64,000 nt of DNA from Mesorhizobium sp. M4B.F.Ca.ET.203.01.1.1 (GTDB lineage Bacteria > Pseudomonadota > Alphaproteobacteria > Rhizobiales > Rhizobiaceae), in NCBI RefSeq assembly GCF_004791025.1, contig NZ_SRUO01000010.1:62001-126000 (forward strand). The letters are read 5' to 3'. Position 1 is the first letter of the stretch; each line of letters opens with the position of its first letter. The position numbers and the translations under genes were made by a program. Positions 1-7,411 of the stretch are shown piece after piece. The notes beneath the pieces were generated by a model. That model was not told the DNA's origin, did not search any database, and was given only the letters and a program-made list of their open reading frames with translations.

Positions 1-456
1 TTCTACAGCGAACTCGCCACGCAGCTGAAGGCGCTGCTCGAAGGCGAGCGCGACTCGATCGCCAACGCCGCCAACACCGCGGCGTTGATCTACCAGATGG
101 TGCCAGACCTCAACTGGGCCGGTTTTTACTTCCTGCAATCGGACGAAGAGCTGGTGCTCGGCCCTTTCCAGGGCAAGCCGGCCTGCGTGCGCATCGCCGT
201 CGGCAAGGGCGCTTGCGGCACTGCCGTCGATCTGGGCATGTCCATGCTGGTCAAGGACGTCCACGAGTTCGAGGGCCACATCGCTTGCGACGCGGATTCG
301 CGTTCGGAGCTGGTGGTGCTGCTCAGGGACAATGACGGCATCTTCGGCGTTCTCGACCTCGACAGCCCGCTGCCCGGCCGCTTCGACAAGGAGGACCAGG
401 CCGGCATCGAGAAGCTCGCCGCGATCTATGTCGGGGCGAGCGCGTTCGAGGAGTGA
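1..456 (+). CDS. msrC: Free methionine-(R)-sulfoxide reductase, GAF domain (5' end outside window)
   Basis: The reading frame is open from base 1 and ends at TGA 454-456, so the N-terminus lies outside the window; 151 residues are visible. The GAF core has the fRMsr hallmarks NWAGFYF, LGPFQGKPACVRI, GACGTA and GHIACD. The three cysteines in ACVRI, ACGTA and IACD match the positions that make up the redox-active set in the E. coli enzyme. The family reduces free methionine-R-sulfoxide in the cytoplasm using thioredoxin. The C-terminus (VLDLDSPLPGRF...) is complete. A plain signalling GAF protein is less likely because all three cysteines are kept. Confidence 0.88.
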   Translation, partial: FYSELATQLKALLEGERDSIANAANTAALIYQMVPDLNWAGFYFLQSDEELVLGPFQGKPACVRIAVGKGACGTAVDLGMSMLVKDVHEFEGHIACDADSRSELVVLLRDNDGIFGVLDLDSPLPGRFDKEDQAGIEKLAAIYVGASAFEE

Positions 457-584
457 GCTCTCGGCGGATTGCTGCGCGGCCCTGGCTCAACGACCCGGTC
501 TTGCGTTTGACCTAATTGCATCGTTATCACTGGCGGAATACGACGCCCCACAATCGAGAACCACGGCCGACCGAGGAGGAACCC

Positions 585-2018
585 ATGTCCCATAATCTGC
601 AGTTCTACATCGACGGCGCCTGGGTCGATCCGGTCGTTCCGAACAATTTCGACGTCATCGATCCGTCCACCGAGGATGCCTTCGCGCAGATCTCGCTCGG
701 CACCAAGCCCGATGTCGACAAGGCGGTGGCGGCGGCCAAGCGCGCCTTCAACAGCTTCGGCTTCACCTCGGTCGAGGAGCGGCTCGAGATCCTCAACCGC
801 GTCATCGAGGTCTACAAGAAGCGCAGCAAGGACCTGGCGCTGGCCGTCTCGCGCGAGATGGGCGCGCCGCGCCAGATGGCGCTGGACAGCCAGGTCGGCG
901 TCGGCCAGGCGCATCTGGAGAAGATGGCCGAGGTGCTGAAAAGTTTTCAGTTCCGCCACGTGAAGGGCTTGTCGCTCATCGTCAAGGAGCCGATCGGCGT
1001 CGTCGGCCTGATCACCCCGTGGAACTGGCCGCTGAACCAGATCACCTGCAAGGTCGGCCCGGCGCTTGCCGCCGGCTGCACCATGGTGCTGAAGCCGAGC
1101 GAGATTGCGCCGCTCGACGCCATCATCTTCGCCGAGATCATCGACGAGGCAGGCGTGCCGAAGGGCGTCTTCAACCTCGTCAACGGCGATGGCCCGACCG
1201 TCGGCCAGGCGCTGGCCAGCCATCCCGATGTCGACATGATGTCGTTCACCGGCTCGACCCGCGCCGGCATCCTGGTCGCCAAGGCCGCCGCCGACACGGT
1301 CAAGCGCGTGCATCAGGAGCTTGGCGGCAAGTCGGCCAACATCCTGTTCCCCGATGTCGACCTCGAACGAGCCGTCACCAAGGGCGTCGCCGGCTGCTTC
1401 GGCAACAGCGGCCAGTCCTGCAACGCGCCGACCCGCATGTTCGTGCCGCGTGACCGTCACGACGAGGCGGCCGCCCATGCGAAGGCGGCGGCGGAAAAAT
1501 TCACCGTCGGCCCGGCCGACGCGCCGGGCTCGAAGCTCGGCCCGGTGGTCAGCCAGCTCCAGTTCGACAAGATTCAAGGCATGATCCAGAGCGGCATCGA
1601 CGAAGGCGCCACGCTGGTCGCCGGCGGCCCCGGCCGCCCGGCCGAGCTCAACCGCGGCTACTTTGTCCGCCCGACCGTGTTCGCCGACGTCACCCACGAC
1701 ATGCGCATCGCCACTGAAGAAATCTTCGGGCCGGTGCTGGCGATCATGCCCTACGACACGGTGGAGCAGGCGGTCGAGCAGGCCAACGACACCGTCTTCG
1801 GCCTAGCCTCCTACATCCAGGCCAAGGACATCGAGAAGGCGCGCGCCGTCGCCGCCCGCATGCGCTCCGGCAACGTCTACATCAACTACCCCACCTGGGA
1901 CGCCGGCCTGCCCTTCGGCGGCTACAAGCAGTCCGGCAACGGCCGCGAGTATGCCGAATATGGGCTCGAGGATTTCCTGGAGATCAAGGGCATCGCGGGG
2001 TACGAGGCGGCGGAGTAG
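585..2018 (+). CDS. NAD(P)-dependent aldehyde dehydrogenase
   Basis: A 477-aa protein of the ALDH superfamily, which oxidises aldehydes to carboxylic acids in the cytoplasm. Visible motifs are the substrate/cofactor region ITPWNWPLNQI, the nucleotide-binding turn FTGSTRAG, the catalytic glutamate in QELGGKSANI and the catalytic cysteine in GNSGQSCNAPTRM, then EEIFGPVLAI and PFGGYKQSGNGRE near the C-terminus. The start at 585 was chosen over an in-frame ATG at 516 because it has a GAGGAGGA ribosome site just upstream and fits the usual N-terminus. The substrate cannot be read from sequence. The gene stands alone, about 130 bp after the sulfoxide reductase gene. Confidence 0.93.
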   Translation: MSHNLQFYIDGAWVDPVVPNNFDVIDPSTEDAFAQISLGTKPDVDKAVAAAKRAFNSFGFTSVEERLEILNRVIEVYKKRSKDLALAVSREMGAPRQMALDSQVGVGQAHLEKMAEVLKSFQFRHVKGLSLIVKEPIGVVGLITPWNWPLNQITCKVGPALAAGCTMVLKPSEIAPLDAIIFAEIIDEAGVPKGVFNLVNGDGPTVGQALASHPDVDMMSFTGSTRAGILVAKAAADTVKRVHQELGGKSANILFPDVDLERAVTKGVAGCFGNSGQSCNAPTRMFVPRDRHDEAAAHAKAAAEKFTVGPADAPGSKLGPVVSQLQFDKIQGMIQSGIDEGATLVAGGPGRPAELNRGYFVRPTVFADVTHDMRIATEEIFGPVLAIMPYDTVEQAVEQANDTVFGLASYIQAKDIEKARAVAARMRSGNVYINYPTWDAGLPFGGYKQSGNGREYAEYGLEDFLEIKGIAGYEAAE

Positions 2019-2120
2019 GACTCGGCTACATCTGCAGATCGGTGATCAACACCGGTGATACCAATGCGGCGCCATCGGTACCGGCTTTGCCACTGCCGGA
2101 TAGGCTCATGTGCCTTTCCC

Positions 2121-2469
2121 TCAGACTCCAGTTCGGCGCACTGTTGTTTCTTGCGGCGGCGGCGGAGGCGGCACCACCGCCTTGGTGCTCTGGCGGACGG
2201 CGTCGACGGGAACCAAGGTTATCACCGGAGGGTTCGGAAAATGATCCAACGTTGCGCCGGTCACCGCATCAACACCGACGCCAATCAAGCCTCCGACCAA
2301 AATGTTTCCGGCGAGCCCGGCAGCACCGTTTCCACTCATTTTGGTAGCGATGTATTTGCTGCCTGGCTTGTAGCCTTCCTTCTCGGCGAAGGCGGTGATC
2401 TTTCCGGCTTGCTCTTGATCGTCCATTGCCGAATTGTAAATCCAGGGTTTATTGGCGTCCGCTAACAGA
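2121..2469 (-). pseudogene. Lipoprotein C-terminal fragment (half of a split gene)
   Basis: On the minus strand this frame reads KEGYKPGSKYIATKMSG, then NGAAGLAGNILVGGLIGVGV, then DAVTGATLDHFPNPP, and ends in a proline run before the stop at 2121. The Gly-rich stretch followed by VDAxTGATLDHxPNP is the C-terminal signature of a small lipoprotein family common in rhizobia. The usual N-terminal half, with lipobox and SEPxGA motif, is absent here. It appears on the same strand about 1.2 kb upstream, at 3683-3819. The frame stays open to about 2469 without a convincing start codon; a Met at 2426 is internal to the family. I read it as the 3' half of a gene interrupted by the segment 2485-3566. 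Confidence 0.6.
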
Positions 2470-2484
2470 TGGCTTTGATCGCGA

Positions 2485-3261
2485 ATGAAATTTGGTTTTG
2501 AAGAGACACAAGCAAAATATAACAGTGGATCACAACAAGCCAGAATTTGGACCGAGCAGTGGGCCTCCCAATGGATTTATTGCCCCAATTGTGGAAGCTC
2601 CCGTCTAGAAAAATTCGCTGCTAATTTACCTGTTGCCGACTTTTTCTGCAGCAGTTGCAGTGATCAATTCGAGCTGAAAAGCCAAAAGAAGGCATTCGGC
2701 ACGAAGGTCGCCGACGGAGCCTATTTTACCAAAATTGACAGATTGGCATCATCGACCAACCCGAATTTGATATTGCTGAATTATGATCTGACGCAAAAAG
2801 CAGTAAGGCATGTTTGCGTTGTTCCAAAGCATTTTTTCGTACCAGACATCATCGAGAAAAGGAACCCACTGGCGCCGACAGCGAGGAGAGCGGGTTGGGT
2901 TGGTTCCAATATTTTGCTCGACCGCATTCCGGATGCGGGCCGAATATTTTTGGTTAGGAACAGCATTCCGATCCCTAAAGAGGTCGTTGTCGCAAAATGG
3001 CAGCACACCCTTTTTCTTCGTGAGGAAAAGGCAGATGCTCGTGGCTGGCTAATTGAAGTAATGAGATGTGTCGATATGATCGGTGCGACTGATTTCGATA
3101 TCGAACAAGTCTACGCGTTCGAAAGGAAACTGAGCGCTCTATACCCGAACAACAGAAATGTGAGACCAAAGATTCGTCAGCAATTGCAGTTCCTCAGAGA
3201 CAACAGATATCTCGAGTTTGTGGCCCGCGGCCGCTATCGCCTGAGGAAAGAGAGCTTTTGA
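2485..3261 (+). CDS. DpnI-like methyl-directed restriction endonuclease
   Basis: This 258-aa protein aligns by eye over its full length with DpnI of Streptococcus pneumoniae. It has a Cys4 zinc site (C33, C36, C55, C58), the nuclease core D52 with E63-L-K65 inside LPVADFFC and FELKSQKK, then DGAYFTKI, NPNLILLNY and LAPTARRAGWVGSNI, and a C-terminal winged-helix region ending KIRQQLQFLRDNRYLEFVARGRYR. DpnI cuts Gm6ATC-methylated DNA, so this protein is expected to attack incoming Dam-modified DNA; that specificity is inferred. No cognate methyltransferase is adjacent, as expected for a methyl-dependent enzyme. The gene is visibly richer in AT than its neighbours and lies between two halves of a broken lipoprotein gene, which suggests recent acquisition. 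Confidence 0.93.
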   Translation: MKFGFEETQAKYNSGSQQARIWTEQWASQWIYCPNCGSSRLEKFAANLPVADFFCSSCSDQFELKSQKKAFGTKVADGAYFTKIDRLASSTNPNLILLNYDLTQKAVRHVCVVPKHFFVPDIIEKRNPLAPTARRAGWVGSNILLDRIPDAGRIFLVRNSIPIPKEVVVAKWQHTLFLREEKADARGWLIEVMRCVDMIGATDFDIEQVYAFERKLSALYPNNRNVRPKIRQQLQFLRDNRYLEFVARGRYRLRKESF

Positions 3262-3287
3262 AGACCGAGCAAAGGGACAACGCCTAA

Positions 3288-3566
3288 ATGTCTTGGTACG
3301 CAAACCATTATGAATGCTACGGCTGCGGCGAACATTGGGTCGACGAGTGGTCATGCATGTGCGATGACGACTGTCCAAGCTGCGGCGCTCGTCATACTGC
3401 TCCAATCGAAAGTGAAGACCTCACGCTTCTCATTGTGCCGGATGCGGGTGCTTTCGTCGTCTTAAGGTCTCCAGATATTGCAGAAGATCGCCCCGATTAC
3501 GAAGAGATCGGGCGCTTCGCTAGCGACGCGTTAGCGAAGCGATTTATCGAGGCTATAGCGAACTAA
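3288..3566 (+). CDS. Small cysteine-rich (zinc-ribbon-like) protein
   Basis: A 92-aa protein with an N-terminal cluster of six cysteines (C10, C13, C23, C25, C29, C32) in YECYGCGEHW and CMCDDDCPSCGARH, probably binding zinc. It is followed by an acidic region and a short alpha/beta tail. Similar small proteins are scattered in rhizobial genomes and I know of no assigned function. It follows the DpnI-like gene by 26 bp on the same strand, with an AGGGAC ribosome site upstream, so the two may be cotranscribed and may have arrived together. Whether it assists restriction is unknown. Confidence 0.7.
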   Translation: MSWYANHYECYGCGEHWVDEWSCMCDDDCPSCGARHTAPIESEDLTLLIVPDAGAFVVLRSPDIAEDRPDYEEIGRFASDALAKRFIEAIAN

Positions 3567-3682
3567 GGCGTCGTCCGCGAACAACAACAGTCGAAAGGAA
3601 GGTTCGATTCGATCCTATTGCTGCCCATTCAAAGGCCGCAAAACCTTCTTTTCGACTTACTTCGACGGTGCACGGAGAAAAG

Positions 3683-3819
3683 GGGGCAGGAATGCCCTAC
3701 AGACGTTCTTATCCCCGCGTCCGACGGTTCTGAATTTACAGAGACTTTCTCTGTAGCTCCGCGCACTACCGACGCGCAGCCAGAAAACAGAAATAGCGGC
3801 CACCAACGCTCAGCTTCAT
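3683..3819 (-). pseudogene. Lipoprotein N-terminal fragment (other half of the split gene)
   Basis: On the minus strand this reads LFLFSGCASVVRGATEK followed by VSVNSEPSDAGIRTSVGHSCP. That is a lipobox (FSGC) and the start of the same lipoprotein family whose C-terminal part lies at 2121-2469. The natural start is probably the ATG at 3819 (MKLSVGGRYF...), which is one base out of frame with the lipobox, so the signal peptide looks frameshifted. Downstream of HSCP the expected TPC-L-V-RK segment is only faintly visible in shifted frames before stop codons. Decay together with interruption supports a pseudogene; exact breakpoints are uncertain. Confidence 0.6.
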
Positions 3820-4050
3820 TTGAGATTTCCCCCAAAGCACTCATGGCGCGACCTATCTGCGCGCGCAAGGGAGTTCGATCGGCGCACGCAACTTGTAGAT
3901 GCGGCTAACAAAAAACCACGCGAAACGTTTGTTTCGATGCCTCCAAAATCACAGCTGTCCATTTCCAGCGTCCGCCTCTATAGGCCTGCCAAGGCATGGC
4001 GGCTCGCCATCCCGCATTGCACAATCACCCCGCTTCGACATATTGAAGCC

Positions 4051-4653
4051 ATGGTCCGTTCCTCGCTCGCCGTCCTTGTGATCGACGAAAACCGCATCCG
4101 TGCCTCGATCATCGAGGCCGGGTTGCGGGAGGCCGGGCATGAGCGGGTGACGGTCATCCATGATGTCGCCGGCATCGCGCGGCGCATCGCCGAGATCGAA
4201 CCGGACGTCATCGTCATCGATCTCGAAAACCCCAACCGCGACATGCTCGAAAACATGTTCCAGCTGTCGCGCGCGGTGAAGCGGCCGATCGCCATGTTCG
4301 TCGACCGCTCCGACCAGGCCTCGATCGAGGCGGCGGTCGAGGCCGGCGTCTCGGCCTATGTCGTCGATGGTTTGAGGCAGGAGCGCGTCAAGCCGATCCT
4401 CGACATGGCGGTGAGCCGCTTCAACGCCTTCTCGCGCATGGCGCGCGAACTGGAGGAGGCGCGCAGCGAGCTGGAGAGCCGCAAGGTCATCGACCGCGCC
4501 AAGGGCATTTTGATGAAGTCGCGCGGCCTCTCCGAGGAGGCGGCCTACACGCTGCTGCGCAAGACGGCGATGAACCAGAACCGCAAGATCAGCGACATCG
4601 CCCAGAGCCTGGTGACCGCCGCCGGGCTGCTCGGGCCGCTGGAGGACGAATGA
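4051..4653 (+). CDS. nasT: NasT, ANTAR-domain RNA-binding antiterminator for nitrate assimilation
   Basis: A 200-aa response-regulator-like protein. The receiver domain occupies about residues 1-120 (VLVIDENRIRASII, VIVIDLENPNRD). The C-terminal ANTAR domain spans about 135-195, with SRKVIDRAKGILMKSRGLSEE and then AYTLLRKTAMNQNRKISDIA. NasT binds paired hexaloop hairpins in leader RNAs and prevents transcription termination; nitrate releases it from NasS. The start at 4051 gives the normal family length, whereas the frame is open for 77 codons further upstream without a receiver-like sequence. It overlaps nasS by 4 bp (ATGA). Matching target hairpins are present ahead of nrtA and narK in this window. 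A short palindrome, ATGGCGGCTCGCCAT, lies upstream at 3995-4009. Confidence 0.93.
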   Translation: MVRSSLAVLVIDENRIRASIIEAGLREAGHERVTVIHDVAGIARRIAEIEPDVIVIDLENPNRDMLENMFQLSRAVKRPIAMFVDRSDQASIEAAVEAGVSAYVVDGLRQERVKPILDMAVSRFNAFSRMARELEEARSELESRKVIDRAKGILMKSRGLSEEAAYTLLRKTAMNQNRKISDIAQSLVTAAGLLGPLEDE

Positions 4654-5897
4654 GCATGGCCGCTGCGCACCAGATCACCGCCGGCTTCATGCCGCTTTTC
4701 GACAGCGCCGTGCTGGTGGCGGCCAGCGAGCTGGGCTTTGCCGCGCGCGAGGGCATCGAGCTGACGCTGCATCGCGAGACCTCCTGGGCCAACATCCGCG
4801 ACCGCATCGCCATCGGCCATTTCCATCTGGCGCACATGCTGGGGCCGATGCCGCTGGCCTGCAGCCTCGGCCTCACACCGATCGCCTCCGAGACCATCGT
4901 TCCGTTCTCGCTCAGCCTCGGCGGCAATTGCGTCACCGTCTCCAATGCGGTGTGGGACGGCATGGCGGCGCATGGCGCGGAACCCGATCTCGATCCCGCG
5001 CGGGCAGGGGCCGCTCTTGGCGCGCTGATCCGCGAGCGGGCGACTGCGGGCCGCGAGCCGCTGCGCTTCGCCGTCGTGCATCCGCATTCCGGGCATAACT
5101 ACGAACTGCGCTACTGGCTCGCTGCTTGCAGCATTGATCCCGAGCGCGACATCGAGATCGTCATCGTGCCGCCGCCCTTCATGGCCGATGCGCTGGCCGC
5201 CGGCCGCATCGATGGCTACTGCGTCGGCGAGCCCTGGAACAGTGCCGCGGTCGCCGCCGGCACCGGCCATATCGTCACCGTCAAGGCGCTGCTGTGGCGC
5301 AACAGCCCAGAGAAAGTCGTTGGCGTGCGCAAGGCCTGGGCGGAGGAGAATCCGGAGGCGCTGGCGGCGCTGCTGCGTGCATTGCATCATTCGGCGCGCT
5401 GGTGTCAGGACCCGGCGAACCATGCCGAACTGGCGGCGCTGATGGCCGGGTCGGGCTTCCTCGGCCTGCCGGCTTCGGTGCAGATGCCGATCCTGACCGG
5501 ACGGCTGAAGCTCGGCGGCGGCGCCGAGCGGGCGATCGCGGATTTCTTCGTGCCCTTCGACAAGGCGGCGAATTTTCCGTGGAAGAGCCATGCGCTGTGG
5601 TTCTACACGCAGATGGTGCGCTGGGGGCAGTTGGCGCACACGCCGGAAAACCTCGCCATCGCCTGGAACTGCTACCGGCCCGACCTTTATCGCTCGGCGC
5701 TGAAGCCGCTCGGCGTGGCGTTGCCCGGCGCCAATGCCAAGGTCGAAGGGGCGCTGAAAGCGGCGACGCCGGTCGGTTCGGCGGGGGCAAGCCTGTTGCT
5801 CGGCCCGGACGGGTTCTTCGACGGCCAGATCTTCGATCCCGACGAGATCGAAGCCTATATCGCCGGGCAGAAACACGCTGATTCCCTGGCGCAGTAG
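4650..5897 (+). CDS. nasS: NasS, nitrate-sensing NrtA-like regulator of NasT
   Basis: A 415-aa protein of the NrtA/CmpA/NasS substrate-binding fold. It has no signal peptide, which separates NasS from the exported binding protein NrtA. Residues early in the protein (ITAGFMPLFDSAVLVAASEL, ETSWANIRDRIAIG, AHMLGPMP) and later ones (GRIDGYCVGEPWNS, NFPWKSHALWFYTQMVRW) follow the family pattern. Known NasS proteins bind nitrate or nitrite in the cytoplasm and hold NasT inactive when the ligand is absent. Translational coupling to nasT through the ATGA overlap fits a stoichiometric complex. It resembles the NrtA encoded at 7412, as expected for paralogues. Confidence 0.92.
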   Translation: MSMAAAHQITAGFMPLFDSAVLVAASELGFAAREGIELTLHRETSWANIRDRIAIGHFHLAHMLGPMPLACSLGLTPIASETIVPFSLSLGGNCVTVSNAVWDGMAAHGAEPDLDPARAGAALGALIRERATAGREPLRFAVVHPHSGHNYELRYWLAACSIDPERDIEIVIVPPPFMADALAAGRIDGYCVGEPWNSAAVAAGTGHIVTVKALLWRNSPEKVVGVRKAWAEENPEALAALLRALHHSARWCQDPANHAELAALMAGSGFLGLPASVQMPILTGRLKLGGGAERAIADFFVPFDKAANFPWKSHALWFYTQMVRWGQLAHTPENLAIAWNCYRPDLYRSALKPLGVALPGANAKVEGALKAATPVGSAGASLLLGPDGFFDGQIFDPDEIEAYIAGQKHADSLAQ

Positions 5898-6001
5898 GTT
5901 CCGACGTGCCGGGGTGCGGATCGCCAACGCGCGCAAGTTGATAAGTCAAAGCCAGCCTTGGTGTGTTATATACGCTGCGTTCTCGGGCGGATACGAGATC
6001 G

Positions 6002-6892
6002 ATGGATCAGGAAAGACTTCTGGCCGCAGTCCTTTTGGCTGATGTCGTGGGCAGCACGCCCCTCTATGAGCGCATCGGCGACGATGCCGCTCTGCAGCAG
6101 GTTTCGGATTGCCTGGACACGATGCGCGAGATCGTCGCCCAGCACGGCGGTGATTTCATTTACTCGAAAGGCGATGACGTACTCAGCCTGTTCGAGAGCC
6201 CGGAGATGGCGCTGAGGGCCGTCTGCCAAATCAGCCGCCAATTGACCAAAGGGCCGTTGAGCGCCCGTATAGGATTGCATTTCGGGGCGGTCATTCGCGC
6301 GCGGGGCGCGATATTCGGCGATGTTGTCAATGTCACCGCCAGGTTGTCCAGCACGGCCAACCCCGGGGAGGTGCTGATCAGCCAGAGCTTCTTCGAAGGC
6401 CTTACAGCGGGCAGTCGCAGTGCCTTGCGGCTCCTCGACAAAATGGCTTTCAAGGGCAAGCAGGAACTCTTCGATGTCTATACTCTGAGGAGCGACGATG
6501 GGACCCTCAGTCCGCAAATCGCCAGCCGGGGCACCGTTATCGAAAGGCGCTCTGTCCCGCCGCCGCAGATCAATCTACTCATCGGCTATGGAGATCAGTC
6601 GCGATCCTGCCGAAACAACGAATTCGTAACGTTCGGCCGATCGCCGGAATGCAATATCGTCATCCAGTGGCCCTGGGTCTCAAGGCACCACGCCACTTTC
6701 ACCATTTCGAATGGCAAGGCCCGCCTTATCGAGCGAAGCTCGTCGGGCACATTTGTGTCGATGGGGCCCGACCATGAAGTATTCGTGCGCCGCGAAGATA
6801 TTCTTCTCTTCGGCTCCGGCGTCATCTCGCCGGGACGGAGATCGTCGCCCGGCGACACCGAGGTTCTTCACTTCGAGATTGTCTCAGGCTGA
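6002..6892 (+). CDS. Class III adenylate/guanylate cyclase with C-terminal FHA domain
   Basis: A 296-aa cytoplasmic protein. The cyclase domain (about residues 5-170) has the metal-binding aspartates in LLADVVGSTPLYERIG and SKGDDVLSLF, plus the transition-state Asn/Arg pair in FGDVVNVTARLS. The FHA domain (about 195-290) has the phosphothreonine-binding signature FGRSPECNI, then SRHHATF and SSSGTFV. It therefore probably makes a cyclic nucleotide, with activity or partners set by a phosphothreonine ligand. The Met at 6002 (MDQERLLAAV) begins directly before the domain; an ATG at 5963 is possible. It lies between the nitrate regulators and nrtA on the same strand, but no direct link to nitrate can be shown. 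Confidence 0.85.
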   Translation: MDQERLLAAVLLADVVGSTPLYERIGDDAALQQVSDCLDTMREIVAQHGGDFIYSKGDDVLSLFESPEMALRAVCQISRQLTKGPLSARIGLHFGAVIRARGAIFGDVVNVTARLSSTANPGEVLISQSFFEGLTAGSRSALRLLDKMAFKGKQELFDVYTLRSDDGTLSPQIASRGTVIERRSVPPPQINLLIGYGDQSRSCRNNEFVTFGRSPECNIVIQWPWVSRHHATFTISNGKARLIERSSSGTFVSMGPDHEVFVRREDILLFGSGVISPGRRSSPGDTEVLHFEIVSG

Positions 6893-7060
6893 CCCGGACG
6901 GATTCGTTAGCCGCGAGTGGCTCGGGCGGCGGCGCCGAGATCAGCCAAACGCCCGTGCCGTCGATCCATCTGCACGAAGGCTGAAACCTTGGCCGGCAAC
7001 AGGTCCCCAACCGGTCAAGACCACCGTCTCGAGAGCTGATTTTACGGGCCTGATTATTTT

Positions 7061-7100
7061 TGCGCCACTCTTGTGCATTGCACAATAATTATGCGTGCGC
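7061..7100 (+). promoter_or_regulatory. Candidate NtrC-type enhancer upstream of the nrtA promoter
   Basis: Contains TGCGCCACTCTTGTGCA (7061-7077), a partial dyad like NtrC half-sites, followed by TGCACAATAATTATGC (7079-7094). The second block recurs as TGCACAAATATTATGC at 10597 ahead of the narK operon. Both copies lie about 125 bp upstream of their -24 element. Conserved position and sequence in otherwise diverged DNA support an activator site; NtrC is the inferred binder. Confidence 0.5.
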
Positions 7101-7203
7101 TTGCGCTAATGAACAATCTTTGGCCTGCGCGCCTCGTGACCCGGCCCGTGCGTTGCCGGCGTGGATCATTGATTTAATTGAAATTTTTCTCCTCGTTCAA
7201 AAC

Positions 7204-7219
7204 TGGCACGGTTTCTGCA
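7204..7219 (+). promoter_or_regulatory. Sigma-54 (-24/-12) promoter of the nrtABC operon
   Basis: TGGCACG-GTTT-CTGCA matches the RpoN consensus TGGCACG-N4-TTGCW with a single difference, and GG and GC sit at the correct 10-bp spacing. Transcription would start at about 7230, giving a leader of about 180 nt before the nrtA start codon. RpoN dependence implies nitrogen-limitation control. Confidence 0.8.
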
Positions 7220-7232
7220 TTGCAATAGACAA

Positions 7233-7353
7233 GCTCCTCGCGGAGCCGGAACAGGCGTCCAATGGCGGGCGCCACAGGCAAAGCTGCCGCTCAGGTCGAC
7301 ACGCGATCCCGGATGTACGGACGCGAGCGACCTGGCCGGCAGCTTTTTGTTTT
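7233..7353 (+). promoter_or_regulatory. ANTAR (NasT) antitermination leader, copy A, before nrtA
   Basis: Three ordered RNA elements precede the terminator. A small hairpin GCTCC-TCGC-GGAGC lies at 7233-7246. P1 is GGCGTCC-AATGGC-GGGCGCC (7254-7273), a 7-bp stem with a six-base loop. P2 is GGC-AAAGCT-GCC (7277-7288). Both loops carry A at position 1 and G at position 4, the published ANTAR recognition rule. P2 shares bases 7280-7288 with the 5' arm of the terminator, so NasT binding to P1-P2 would prevent terminator folding. This is the expected target of the NasT encoded at 4051. Confidence 0.82.
7280..7353 (+). terminator. Conditional intrinsic terminator in the nrtA leader
   Basis: AAAGCTGCCG (7280-7289) pairs perfectly with CGGCAGCTTT (7337-7346). 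Inside, CAGGTCG pairs with CGACCTG and CGCG with CGCG, giving a long rod. A T-rich tract (7344-7353) follows. The 5' arm overlaps antiterminator hairpin P2. Confidence 0.82.
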
Positions 7354-7411
7354 GACCGAACACGAGAATCGACGGCGCCGGTCCCAAGCGGCGTCCAACC
7401 GGGAGATGACG

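Noticed and set aside
2461..3590. Short direct repeat CGTCCGCnAACA flanking the DpnI-like insert (about 2456 and 3572)
   Set aside because: Two mismatching positions and only about 12 bp; it may be chance, so I do not claim a target-site duplication.
3598..3618. T-arm-like sequence GGTTCGATTCGATCC, suggesting a tRNA fragment or attachment site
   Set aside because: No matching acceptor or anticodon stem nearby, and stem pairing is poor.
3995..4009. Palindrome ATGGCGGCTCGCCAT upstream of nasT as a NasT target
   Set aside because: The 3-base loop does not fit the hexaloop rule and there is no terminator; noted only in the nasT entry.
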